NCBI RefSeq assembly: GCF_022690765.1
Contig: NZ_JALCZA010000020.1
Location: 1 to 62,800, forward strand
DNA from: Anaeromyxobacter oryzisoli
GTDB taxonomy: Bacteria > Myxococcota > Myxococcia > Myxococcales > Anaeromyxobacteraceae
Length of the DNA: 62,800 nt
Direction of reading: 5' to 3'
The notes under the pieces are model-generated. The model had not been told where the DNA came from. It did no database searches and saw nothing but the letters and a program-made list of their open reading frames with translations. Positions 16,701 to 26,045 of the stretch are shown here, in pieces; the stretch's first letter is position 1, and each line of letters opens with the position of its first letter. The position numbers and the translations under genes were made by a program.

Positions 16701-16768
16701 GGCGACTCGGGACGCGCGGCGACTCGGGACGCGCGGCGACTCGGGACGCGCGGCGACTCGGGACGCGC
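16701..16768. repeat. Four perfect 17-bp tandem repeats
   Basis: The unit GGCGACTCGGGACGCGC occurs four times without a mismatch (16701-16717, 16718-16734, 16735-16751, 16752-16768). The array sits in the 288-base space between the divergently transcribed efflux operon and the sugar epimerase gene, about 50 bases upstream of the adaptor start. 17 is not a multiple of 3, so it is not a coding repeat. It may be a variable-number tandem repeat or an array of protein-binding sites. Confidence 0.9.
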
Positions 16769-16869
16769 GGCGAGAACGACGCCCGGCTGGGCGCCACCCC
16801 GCCTGGCTGCGCGGCGCGCCTTGCGGGGCGCGCCCCGTCGTGGCGGCCGGGCTGCCGTGCGATCGCGCG

Positions 16870-16908
16870 TATATGCGGCCTGCGCATATGCGGCGCGCAT
16901 CGCATATC
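16870..16908. promoter_or_regulatory. AT-rich palindromic sites upstream of epimerase gene
   Basis: Within otherwise GC-rich DNA lies a perfect 10-bp palindrome CGCATATGCG (16883-16892), flanked by two half-like copies, TATATGCG (16870) and CGCATATC (16900). The spacing of about 13-17 bases is suggestive of operator sites near the start of the polysaccharide gene at 16941. No protein can be assigned. Confidence 0.3.
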
Positions 16909-16940
16909 CGGGCGCGCTCGGACCTTCGCGGGGGGCGGGG

Positions 16941-17972
16941 ATGACGCGATACGAGCAGGTGCGGGAGGCGCTCCGGGCGGCGCCACGGCGGTGGCTCGTC
17001 ACGGGCGGCGCGGGCTTCATCGGCTCGCACCTCGTCGAGACGCTGCTCCGGCTGGGGCAGCGGGTGGTGGTGCTCGACGACTTCTCCACCGGACGACGCG
17101 AGAACCTGGAGGACGTCCGTCGCGCCGTGGGGCCCGCGGCCGCCGAGGCGCTCACGGTGATCGAGGGCGATCTCCGCGACCCCGCCGCCTGCGCCGCCGC
17201 GGTGGACGGCGCCGCGGTGGTCCTGCACGAGGCGGCCCTCGGGTCGGTGCCGCGCTCCATCGAGGCGCCCGTCCGGACGCACGAGGTGAACGTGACCGGC
17301 TTCGTCCGGCTGCTCGACGCCGCGCGGGTGGCCGGGGTGCGCCGGATCGTCTACGCGAGCTCGAGCTCGGTGTACGGCGACGCGCCGGAGCTGCCGAAGC
17401 GCGAGGATCGCGTCGGCCGGCCCCTGTCCCCTTACGCGGCGTCGAAGACCTGCGACGAGGCCTACGCCGCCGCCTTCGGGCGCTGCTACGGGCTCGAGCT
17501 CGTGGGGCTCCGCTACTTCAACGTGTTCGGGCCGCGCCAGGATCCCGCCGGGCCGTACGCCGCGGTGATGCCGCGCTGGTTCTCCGCCCTGGAGCGCGGG
17601 GACCAGGTGGAGATCTACGGCGACGGCGAGACCAGCCGCGACTTCTGCCCGGTCGCGAACGTGGTGCAGGCGAACCTGCTCGCCGCGACGGCGGAGCGGT
17701 CGGAGGCCCTCGGCCAGGTGTACAACGTTGCGTGCGGGGCGCGGACGACGCTGAACGAGCTGTTCGAGCTGATCCGTGACGAGGTCGCGCGGCGCCGGCC
17801 GGAGGCGGCGGCGGCGCGCCCCGGCTACCGCTCGTTCCGGGCCGGGGACGTGCGCCACTCCCTGGCGGACGTGAGCCGGGCGACCGCGCTCCTCGGCTAT
17901 GCGCCGACGCACTCGGTGCGCGAGGGGCTGCGCGAGGCGGCGGCGTGGTACGCCGCCACGACGGCGCGCTGA
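16941..17972 (+). CDS. UDP-N-acetylglucosamine 4-epimerase (WbpP/TviC-like)
   Basis: 343-residue extended short-chain dehydrogenase/reductase. Features are the Rossmann motif TGGAGFIGSH (residues about 21-30), LDDFSTG for NAD ribose, SSSSVYGD, the catalytic YAASK (Tyr/Lys), and RYFNVFGPRQDP. N-terminal length and motifs match WbpP/TviC enzymes that interconvert UDP-GlcNAc(A) and UDP-GalNAc(A). Start ATG 16941 has a G-rich ribosome site. It converges on the 6-dehydrogenase and aminotransferase genes at 18.0-20.6 kb. Together they would supply UDP-sugar uronic or amino-uronic acids for surface polysaccharide. Confidence 0.85.
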   Translation: MTRYEQVREALRAAPRRWLVTGGAGFIGSHLVETLLRLGQRVVVLDDFSTGRRENLEDVRRAVGPAAAEALTVIEGDLRDPAACAAAVDGAAVVLHEAALGSVPRSIEAPVRTHEVNVTGFVRLLDAARVAGVRRIVYASSSSVYGDAPELPKREDRVGRPLSPYAASKTCDEAYAAAFGRCYGLELVGLRYFNVFGPRQDPAGPYAAVMPRWFSALERGDQVEIYGDGETSRDFCPVANVVQANLLAATAERSEALGQVYNVACGARTTLNELFELIRDEVARRRPEAAAARPGYRSFRAGDVRHSLADVSRATALLGYAPTHSVREGLREAAAWYAATTAR

Positions 17973-18038
17973 TTGTGAGCCGGGTCGCGGGCCGGCGGCG
18001 CGCCGACGGGCGCCGCCGACCCGGTGTCGTCGGTGCCG

Positions 18039-19354
18039 TCACGCCTTCACGACGCGCGGCCCCTCGCCCGGCGCGAACAGCGGGGCCACCGCGTTGCGCG
18101 TGTCCACCACGAGCCGGGCGCCGCGGTAGAGCGCGGGGTCCTTGAAGACGTCGTGCGCCGTGGAGACGACGATCGCGTCGAAGCTCGCGAACGTCGCGGC
18201 GTCGCACGGGACCGACCGCATCTCGAGCTGGTGGTGCCTCCCGCTGCGCGCCACGGGGAAGTGCGGATCGCAGTACTGGACGTTCGCGCCGCGCTCGGCG
18301 AGCAGCTCGAGGATCTCGTAGGAGGGCGACTCGCGGTCGTCGTCGATGTTGGCCTTGTACGCGAGGCCGAGCACGAGGACGCGCGCGCCCCGGAGCGACC
18401 TCTGCTCGTCGTTGAGGGCGAGCGCGACGCGGTCCACGACCCGCTCCGGCATGCGCGCGTTGATCTCGCCCGCGAGCTCGATGAAGCGCGCCCAGTCGCC
18501 GTGCTCCGCGGCCTTCCACGCCAGGTAGAAGGGGTCGAGCGGGATGCAGTGCCCGCCGAGCCCGGGGCCGGGGTAGAAGGGCATGAAGCCGAACGGCTTC
18601 GTCGAGGCGGCGCGGATCACCTCCCAGACGTCGATGCCCATCCGGTCGAGGATGACCTTCAGCTCGTTGACGAGGGCGATGTTCACCGAGCGGAAGATGT
18701 TCTCGAGGAGCTTGGTGGACTCCGCGACGCGAGCGTTCGCGACGCGGACGACCCGGTCGAGCGCGGCGCCGTAGAGCGCCGCGGCGGCGTCGGTCGAGGG
18801 CTCGTCCACGCCGCCGACCACCTTCGGGATCGACCGGGTGGTGTGGTCGGTCCGGCCCGGATCCTCCCGCTCCGGCGAGAAGGCCAGGAGGAAGTCCGTG
18901 GGGCAACGCAGGCCCGTCGCCTCCAGGATCGGCCGGACCTCCTCGTCGGTGGTCCCGGGGTAGGTGGTGGACTCGAGCACGACGAGCTGCCCGGGGCGGA
19001 GCCGCCCGGCGATCTGTCGCGCGGTCTCGTGGATGTAGGAGTTGTCCGGCTCGCGGTGGCGGCCGAGCGGCGTCGGGACGCAGATGAGGATGGCGTCGCA
19101 CGCCGCGAGGCGATCGTGGTCGGTCGTGGCCGTGTAGCGCCCGCTCGCGACGGCCGCGGCCACGCGCTCGGCCCCGATGTGCCGGATGTAGCACTCGCCG
19201 CGCCCGAGCGCCTCCACCTTGGCGGGATCGCGATCGAACCCGATCACGGTGAACCCCGCCTCCTGGAACACGAGCGCGAGCGGGAGGCCGACGTAGCCCT
19301 GCCCGATCACCCCGACCACCGCGCTGCGCGTCGCGATCCGCTCGTCCCACGTCG

Positions 19355-19358
<4 letters not shown>
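18039..19358 (-). CDS. UDP-N-acetyl-D-glucosamine/hexosamine 6-dehydrogenase (TviB/WbpA-like)
   Basis: 439-residue nucleotide-sugar dehydrogenase. The N-terminal NAD domain shows GVIGQGYVGLPLA. CVPTPLG, ESTTYPGTT, SPEREDPG and LLENIFRSVNIALVNEL follow, and the catalytic Cys lies in GPGLGGHCIPLDPFYLAWKA. The SPERxDPG variant is typical of the UDP-GlcNAc/ManNAc branch rather than of UDP-glucose dehydrogenase. It oxidises C6 to the carboxylate. GTG 19358 is chosen: a G-rich ribosome site precedes it and it overlaps the aminotransferase stop (GTGA). Confidence 0.88.
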
Positions 19359-20569
<1,211 letters not shown>

Positions 20570-20590
20570 CCTCGCTCTCCTTTCACGCAT

Positions 20591-20990
20591 GGTACGCCGT
20601 GAACCAGCGCGGCGGCGGCGTCCACGGACGCACCTGGCGGAGCCGCACCGGCGACCCGCCGGTCGCGCGCATCGCCGCCGGCGGCGAGGGCGGGAGCGCC
20701 ACGAACGCGCGGCACCGTCGCCGCGGCGTCGAGGGCGTGCTTGACGAATGGCGAACGCCCCCCGGCCCGATCCAGCTCCCCGCCATCCGCGCCCCCGGCG
20801 TGTGCTGCAGCGCGGTGACGGTAGGCACGCGGCCCGGGCGCTCCAACGCCTGTCCGTCGCTCCGCCCCAACAGGCGGCGCCGTCGTCCTCGCGAGCGCGC
20901 GCGAGGCCCCGATGGCGCCCCTCGCTCGCCTTGACGCCACGGCGGCGCGCGGAGCGTGCCGCGGGTGGGCCACGCGGAGGGCGGATCGCC
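20591..20990. other. 400-base gene-free space
   Basis: Between the aminotransferase start and the end of the barrel-like gene I see no gene with protein-like composition. Open frames here are short, Arg/Pro-rich and lack ribosome sites. The stretch presumably contains the promoter of the aminotransferase/dehydrogenase pair. Confidence 0.4.
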
Positions 20991-22169
20991 CTACCGCGGG
21001 CGCGCCGGAGCGCCGGCGACGGGGAGGCCGCCCACGGGGATGCCGGTCGCGGCGAACCCGAGGAGCGCGCCGGTCGCGAAGAGGGCCGGATCGCCTCCGC
21101 CGCGCTGCGCGAGGATCCACAGCCCGCTCGTGAGGGCGAGCCGCTCGCGAGGGAACCAGGTCGCGAGGAGGAACGTCTCGGCGACGTGGGTGGTGCGCCC
21201 GTCGGGGCGCTCGACGCGGGCCCCGGATGCGAGCACCGAGCCGTCCCAGGACCGGCTCAGCCGGGCGCGCGCCGACGCGCTCAGGTCGGTGCGCCAGGAG
21301 GCGTCGCCATCCCACGTGCTCAGCTGCGGCGCGAGCCGCAGATCGGCTCGGACCGACAAGCGGTCGTCGAGCGCGCGGAGCGAGGCCCCGGCCGCCGCCG
21401 AGGGACGGACCCGGAGCCCCGAGGTCGCCCCGGCCGCGTCCTCGTGGAGGAGGCCCAGGCCCACCGAGGCCTGCGCGTCCACGGTCGGCGTCAAGCGGCG
21501 CGAGAGCCCTCCGAGCGCGGCGGCGGCGACGGAGGTCCGCCCGACGTCCGACCGGGAGCCGGACGCCGCCACGGCGACGTCGATCCGATCGAGGCGCGTC
21601 GCCGTCCAGCCCAGGGCGGAGGCGAGCCGCGCTCCCCACACCCACGGGGCGACCGTTCGCGATTCGGGATCGAGCCCGCCGCTCGCGAGGACGGTCAGCT
21701 CGGAGCTGACGCTCGTCCGGGGATCGAGCAGCCCGCGGACGATCGCCTTCACCTCCGTCTGGGAGCGGCGGACGAGCCGCAGCGCCGGCGCCGCCTCGAG
21801 CGGCTCGTCGAGCATGGGGCGGGCGGAGACCGTCGTCCCCGCGGCCGCCGCCGCCAGGAGCCACGCTCGCCAGCTGTGCGAGATCGCGCGCTCCGCGCCG
21901 AGATCGAGGCGATGGAGGACCCCCATGGCGTCGCTCGAGCCGTCATGCGAGAGCACGAACCGAGGCTCGTACGTCGCCGAGAGCCGGGTGCGTGGGTACC
22001 CGAGCGAGAGCCCCACGCGCGGGCGGGCCTCGACCATCGGCTCGTCGATGGGCGCGGGGACGCTGGTCGAGATGGAGTAGGTGCGCGTCTCGACGCCGGC
22101 GCTCACCTCGACCTGCGGCGCCGCGGCGAGCGCCCAGAGCGCGACGGCGGCGAGGCCGGTCGGGCCCAT
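20991..22169 (-). CDS. Predicted outer-membrane beta-barrel protein of polysaccharide locus
   Basis: 392-residue secreted protein with a short signal sequence (MGPTGLAAVALWALAAAPQ). Its body is built of alternating-polarity segments such as RVGLSLGYPRTRLSATYEP, VSSELTVLASGG and ASVGLGLLHED, giving a transmembrane beta-barrel pattern of roughly 16 or more strands. No named family is recognised. It starts 4 bases after the Wza-like gene ends, so the pair is almost certainly co-transcribed. A role as outer-membrane partner in polysaccharide export or anchoring is inferred from context. The last residues (APARPR) are not a typical C-terminal Phe barrel signature. Confidence 0.65.
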   Translation of the reverse strand: MGPTGLAAVALWALAAAPQVEVSAGVETRTYSISTSVPAPIDEPMVEARPRVGLSLGYPRTRLSATYEPRFVLSHDGSSDAMGVLHRLDLGAERAISHSWRAWLLAAAAAGTTVSARPMLDEPLEAAPALRLVRRSQTEVKAIVRGLLDPRTSVSSELTVLASGGLDPESRTVAPWVWGARLASALGWTATRLDRIDVAVAASGSRSDVGRTSVAAAALGGLSRRLTPTVDAQASVGLGLLHEDAAGATSGLRVRPSAAAGASLRALDDRLSVRADLRLAPQLSTWDGDASWRTDLSASARARLSRSWDGSVLASGARVERPDGRTTHVAETFLLATWFPRERLALTSGLWILAQRGGGDPALFATGALLGFAATGIPVGGLPVAGAPARPR

Positions 22170-22173
22170 CGCA

Positions 22174-22812
22174 TCACTCGAAGACGACGATGTCGCCCGG
22201 CGAGAGCAGGAACGCGGCGGCGCGGCCGCCGCGCGAGAGCGCGTCGTAGCGGAAGCGGATGCGCGCCCGCTCCTGCCGCCCGTCCGTGAAGTACCCGCTC
22301 CGGAGGACGTAGATGCCGTCCGACGACGCGAAGGCCGTGAACCCGCCCGCCGCGGCGAGCGCGTCGAGCACGACCGCCCCGGCCTCGAGATCGTACCGCC
22401 CCGGTCGCGCCACCTCGCCGACGACGGTGACGCGCAGCGGCGAGGTCTCCTCGACCGTCACCGTGACGATCGGCTTCGCCACGAAGCTCTTCAGCTTGGC
22501 GGCGACCTCGCGCGCGGCGCCGTCGGGCGTCGAGCCGACGACCTCCACGTCCTGGATCAGCGGCAGCGAGATCCTGCCGTCGGTGCGGACGCGCGCGCGG
22601 GTCGTCGAGATCGCGTCCTGGTCCCAGACGCGGACGCTCAGGACGTCGCCGCGCTGGATGGCGTAGCCGGCGTCCGCGCGCCCCGGCGTCGGTCGCGCGT
22701 CCTCCGCCCAGATGAACTCGCCGGGCGCGGCGTGGCGGCAGCTCGCGAGCGGCAGCGCGAGCGCCGCTGCGAGGCAGACGGTTCGGACGGATGCGCGTGC
22801 GGCGACGGTCAT
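22174..22812 (-). CDS. Polysaccharide export protein (Wza/SLBB family)
   Basis: 212-residue outer-membrane lipoprotein of the polysaccharide biosynthesis/export family. The signal ends in LALPLASC, placing the lipidated Cys near residue 25. A Poly_export domain follows (YAIQRGDVLSVRVWDQDAIS, RTDGRISLPLIQDVEVVGST), then one SLBB segment (RVTVVGEVARPGRYDLEAGA). It is shorter than E. coli Wza (about 380), with a single SLBB unit, as in many exopolysaccharide systems. ATG 22812 is used because it begins the signal peptide. It acts in the outer membrane to export the polymer made from the sugars of the adjoining enzymes. Confidence 0.85.
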   Translation of the reverse strand: MTVAARASVRTVCLAAALALPLASCRHAAPGEFIWAEDARPTPGRADAGYAIQRGDVLSVRVWDQDAISTTRARVRTDGRISLPLIQDVEVVGSTPDGAAREVAAKLKSFVAKPIVTVTVEETSPLRVTVVGEVARPGRYDLEAGAVVLDALAAAGGFTAFASSDGIYVLRSGYFTDGRQERARIRFRYDALSRGGRAAAFLLSPGDIVVFE

Positions 22813-23060
22813 GGGTCGCATGGGCGCGAGCGGCGCTCGCGTTCCCCCCCTGAGGTGCAATGGGCTTCTCCCGAGCGCGGCAATCCTAGCGCGGGGCTCC
22901 GAGGTGTGCGGAGCGGGTCGGTGGGGTCCACCGTCGGAGCGACACGGCTCGAGGCCGTGAGCGCAGGGAAGGGGGGCGGCTCCTGCGGGGAGGTGTATCT
23001 TCCCGGGCTCGGGGCGGCGCGGCCTCGAGCGGGGGCGGCGCGCGCCGGCCGGGAGACGAC

Positions 23061-24260
23061 GTGGAACGCGACCGCGTGGAGCCGGACCGGATCCCGCCGG
23101 GAGTGTGGGTCCTCGGCGGCGTCAGCATGCTGATGGACGTCTCCTCCGAGATGATCCACAGCCTGCTGCCCCTGTTCATGGTCACGACCCTCGGCGCCGG
23201 CGCGCTCGTCGTCGGCGTCATCGAGGGGCTCGCCGAGTCCACCGCGCTCGTGGTCAAGGTCTTCTCCGGGGTGCTGAGCGACTACCTCGGCCGGCGCAAG
23301 GGGCTGGCGGTGCTCGGGTACGGCCTGGGCGCCCTGACGAAGCCCCTGTTCGCCGTCGCGCCGACCGCGAGCGTGGTGCTCGCGGCGCGCCTGCTGGATC
23401 GGGTCGGCAAGGGCGTGCGCGGCGCCCCCCGCGACGCGCTGGTCGCGGATCTCACGCCCCGGCACCTGCTCGGCGCGGCGTTCGGGCTCCGGCAATCCCT
23501 CGACACGGTGGGGGCCTTCGTCGGCCCGCTCGTCGCGGTCGGGCTGATGCTGCTGTGGGCGGACGACTTCCGGCGGGTGTTCTGGGTGGCCGTGATCCCG
23601 GGGCTCGCGGCGGTCGCGCTGCTCTCCTTCGGGCTACGGGAGCCGGAGCCCCGCGGGGGCGAGCGGCGCCGCAACCCGATCCGGCGGGAGAGCCTGCGAC
23701 GGCTGGACGCCCGGTATTGGTGGGTGGTGGCGATCGGCGCGGTGTTCACGCTGGCGCGCTTCAGCGAGGCGTTCCTGGTGCTCCGCGCGCAGCAGGGCGG
23801 CATCCCGATCGCCCTCGTGCCCCTGGTGATGGTCGCGATGAACCTCGTCTACGCGCAGTCGGCGTACCCCTTCGGCAAGCTCTCGGACCGCGCGAGCCAC
23901 ACGCGCCTCCTCGCGCTGGGGCTCGTGGTGCTGATCGCCGCCGACCTCGTGCTCGCCGCGGCCGGCGGCTGGGGCGTGGTCCTCGCCGGCGTGGTGCTCT
24001 GGGGCGTGCACATGGGCATCACCCAGGGGCTCCTCGCCAGGATGGTGGCCGACGCGGCCCCCGCGGATCTGCGCGGCACCGCGTTCGGCTTCTTCAACCT
24101 GACGAGCGGGGTGGCCATGCTCGTCGCGAGCGTCCTCGCCGGGCTCCTCTGGCAGCGGCTCGGCCCGGCCTCGACGTTCCACGCCGGGGCCGTCTTCTGC
24201 CTGCTCGCGCTCGCCGGGCTGGCGTGGCGCCCCGCGCCCCGACCCGCCGCGGGTGCTTGA
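23061..24260 (+). CDS. MFS transporter
   Basis: About 399-residue major-facilitator carrier with 11-12 hydrophobic helices. The loop 2-3 motif appears as SGVLSDYLGRRKGLAVLGYG, and RLLDRVGKGVRGAPRDALVAD is highly conserved in a bacterial subfamily of uncharacterised MFS proteins. The second half has a matching FGKLSDRASHTRL. GTG 23061 is used with GGGAG upstream; an ATG is not available near the first helix. It stands alone, with a 107-base gap to the zinc-ribbon gene. Substrate unknown. Confidence 0.85.
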   Translation: MERDRVEPDRIPPGVWVLGGVSMLMDVSSEMIHSLLPLFMVTTLGAGALVVGVIEGLAESTALVVKVFSGVLSDYLGRRKGLAVLGYGLGALTKPLFAVAPTASVVLAARLLDRVGKGVRGAPRDALVADLTPRHLLGAAFGLRQSLDTVGAFVGPLVAVGLMLLWADDFRRVFWVAVIPGLAAVALLSFGLREPEPRGGERRRNPIRRESLRRLDARYWWVVAIGAVFTLARFSEAFLVLRAQQGGIPIALVPLVMVAMNLVYAQSAYPFGKLSDRASHTRLLALGLVVLIAADLVLAAAGGWGVVLAGVVLWGVHMGITQGLLARMVADAAPADLRGTAFGFFNLTSGVAMLVASVLAGLLWQRLGPASTFHAGAVFCLLALAGLAWRPAPRPAAGA

Positions 24261-24367
24261 AGGCACGACGGCTGCTCCGTCGATCGCGGTGCGTTCCGCA
24301 CGACGGCGTTGCAGTCCCCGCGTCCCCCGGGGTGCGCGCCGGCGGCGCGCGGGTTAAGAGACCGGCG

Positions 24368-24682
24368 ATGGCGACCGAGCTCTGCCAGTACTGCGGCGTG
24401 GACCTGGACGCGACGCCCCCGCGCCAGGAGATCGGGTACGTGTACGGGATCGAGTGCAGCGCGTGCCCGCCCGACCGGCGGCGCTCGCTGGTCCTCGCGC
24501 GGCCGACCCGCGTCGCCGAGCTCACCTGTCCGGTGTGCGGCGCGCGCCTCGCGCCGGCGGACGAGCACCCGGATGTCCTGGTGGTGAAGGAGCTGACCTA
24601 CGAGGTCTGCGACGCGTGCGGCGAGCGCTGCGGCGTGGCGGCGGTCCGAAAGCTCCGCGACGTGTCGGGCGGGACGATGTAA
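24368..24682 (+). CDS. Small zinc-ribbon protein
   Basis: 104-residue protein with four CxxC pairs: CQYC, CSAC, CPVC and CDAC (the last followed by GERC). This is enough for two treble-clef/zinc-ribbon sites. Such proteins often act as adaptors or nucleic-acid-binding regulators, but no family can be named. Start ATG 24368; the stop is 22 bases from the end of the convergent ether-lipid operon. Confidence 0.7.
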   Translation: MATELCQYCGVDLDATPPRQEIGYVYGIECSACPPDRRRSLVLARPTRVAELTCPVCGARLAPADEHPDVLVVKELTYEVCDACGERCGVAAVRKLRDVSGGTM

Positions 24683-24704
24683 GGGACGAGCGGATCGGCG
24701 CGGC

Positions 24705-25730
24705 TCAGCGAGGCGCCAGCTCGGCGAGCGTGGCCGGACGCGCCTTGCCGCGGACGTGCTCCTCGAGCCAGCGCACCGTCTCGAAGAGCGTGTCCTGCGG
24801 GTCCCGGGCCTGGAAGCCGAGCTCGGCGACGGCCTTCGAGGAGTCGCAGTACCAGAACCGCTCGCCCATCTCGACGGAGTGCGGGTCGATGGGGGGCTCG
24901 GCGCCGCGCCAGCCCGCGAGCCGCTCGAGGAGCCGGGCGCCGGCGACGTTCAGGCGGGAGGGGAGGGCGACCCGCGGCGCCGCGACGCCGGTGAGCCGCT
25001 CGAGCCGACCGAAGAAGTCGCGGAAGGTCATGTTCGCGCCGCCGAGCAGGTAACGCTCGCCGGGGCGGCCGCGGACGAGGGCGGCGGCGAACGCACGGGC
25101 CGCGTCGCGCACGTCCACGAACGAGAGGCCGCCGGACGCCATCGCCGGGATGCGCCGCTCCATGAACTTGAAGACGACGTCCGTCGAGGAGAGGCGCGCG
25201 TCGCCGGGCCCGAGCAGGAGCGAGGGGTTGAGCACGACCAGGGGGAGGCCGGTGTCGCGGTGGATCCGGAGCGCCGCCTTCTCCTGGTAGATCTTCGAGA
25301 GGTAGTACGGCCAGTCGCCGACCACCGCGATGGGGTAGGGATCCGCCTCGGTCCCGATGCGCTCCTCCTCGAAGACGGCGGTGGTGCCGGACGACGAGGC
25401 CAGCACCACCCGCTTCACCCCCGCCGCGACGCACGCCTCGAGGAGGCGCCGCGTGCCCTGCACGTGCAGCTCGTACAGCCGCTCCGGCTCCTCCGGATCG
25501 AACGAGACCTGGCCCGCGAGGTGGAGCACCGCCTCGACGCCGTCGAGGGCGGCGCGGATCGCGTCCGCGTCCGCGTCTTCCAGGGACGCGCGCACCACCT
25601 CCGCGCCGAGCCGCTCGGCCTCGGGCGCGGCGGAGCGCTGGAGGAGGCGGAGCCGGTGCCCGCCGGCGGCGAGGAGCGGCACCAGCGTGGAGCCGAGGAA
25701 GCCGGTGCCACCGGTGACGAGGAGGTTCAC
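24705..25730 (-). CDS. NAD-dependent epimerase/dehydratase, ether-lipid operon
   Basis: 341-residue extended SDR. The NAD motif is TGGTGFLGSTL (residues about 6-16), SSSGTTAVFEE follows, and the catalytic YYLSK (Tyr/Lys) is near residue 144. The second half is 3-beta-HSD/dihydroflavonol-reductase-like (NPSLLLGPGD, YLLGGANMTFRDFF). The GTG start overlaps the upstream stop by GTGA and has GGGAGGA before it. It is the last of five coupled leftward genes. The published myxobacterial elb cluster also contains SDR/epimerase genes around elbD. The exact substrate in alkyl-lipid formation is not known. Confidence 0.8.
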   Translation of the reverse strand: MNLLVTGGTGFLGSTLVPLLAAGGHRLRLLQRSAAPEAERLGAEVVRASLEDADADAIRAALDGVEAVLHLAGQVSFDPEEPERLYELHVQGTRRLLEACVAAGVKRVVLASSSGTTAVFEEERIGTEADPYPIAVVGDWPYYLSKIYQEKAALRIHRDTGLPLVVLNPSLLLGPGDARLSSTDVVFKFMERRIPAMASGGLSFVDVRDAARAFAAALVRGRPGERYLLGGANMTFRDFFGRLERLTGVAAPRVALPSRLNVAGARLLERLAGWRGAEPPIDPHSVEMGERFWYCDSSKAVAELGFQARDPQDTLFETVRWLEEHVRGKARPATLAELAPR

Positions 25731-25741
25731 GGATCCTCCCG

Positions 25742-25862
25742 CTTCGCGTTCGGGTCGTCCGCGGGCCTCGCCCCGGCCGCCTCCGCGGAGTCCGCCAGCC
25801 GAGCGCCCTTCGACTCCGCGCGCGCGTGGCGCGCGCTACGCTCAGGGCGAGCGGGGGTGGTC
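25742..25862. repeat. 121-bp direct repeat, copy 1
   Basis: This segment is repeated at 25925-26045 with a single mismatch (GCCGAGCG versus GCCGGGCG). Each copy contains CGCCCTTCGACTCC and TACGCTCAGGGCG flanking a GC-rich inverted core, a REP-like composition. It lies inside the elbD frame, where each copy encodes about 40 residues of Ala/Arg-rich tail ending in ADDPNAK. Confidence 0.9.
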
Positions 25863-25924
25863 GCGGCCTCGGCGCCCGCTCCGGCGGGCTCTTCCCGAGG
25901 GAGGTGCGAGGCCGGAGGACTGCT

Positions 25925-26045
25925 CTTCGCGTTCGGGTCGTCCGCGGGCCTCGCCCCGGCCGCCTCCGCGGAGTCCGCCAGCCGGGCGCCCTTCGACTCC
26001 GCGCGCGCGTGGCGCGCGCTACGCTCAGGGCGAGCGGGGGTGGTC
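25925..26045. repeat. 121-bp direct repeat, copy 2
   Basis: Second copy, 183 bp to the right of copy 1 and therefore in the same reading frame. It starts right after the acyltransferase domain, so both copies lie in a dispensable C-terminal extension. Confidence 0.9.

Noticed and set aside
16701-16768. CRISPR array
   Set aside because: The 17-bp units are directly abutting with no spacers, and no cas genes are present.
20599-20934. Possible gene in the 400-base space before the aminotransferase
   Set aside because: Open frames on both strands are short and Arg/Pro-rich, overlap each other and have no ribosome site or recognisable motif.
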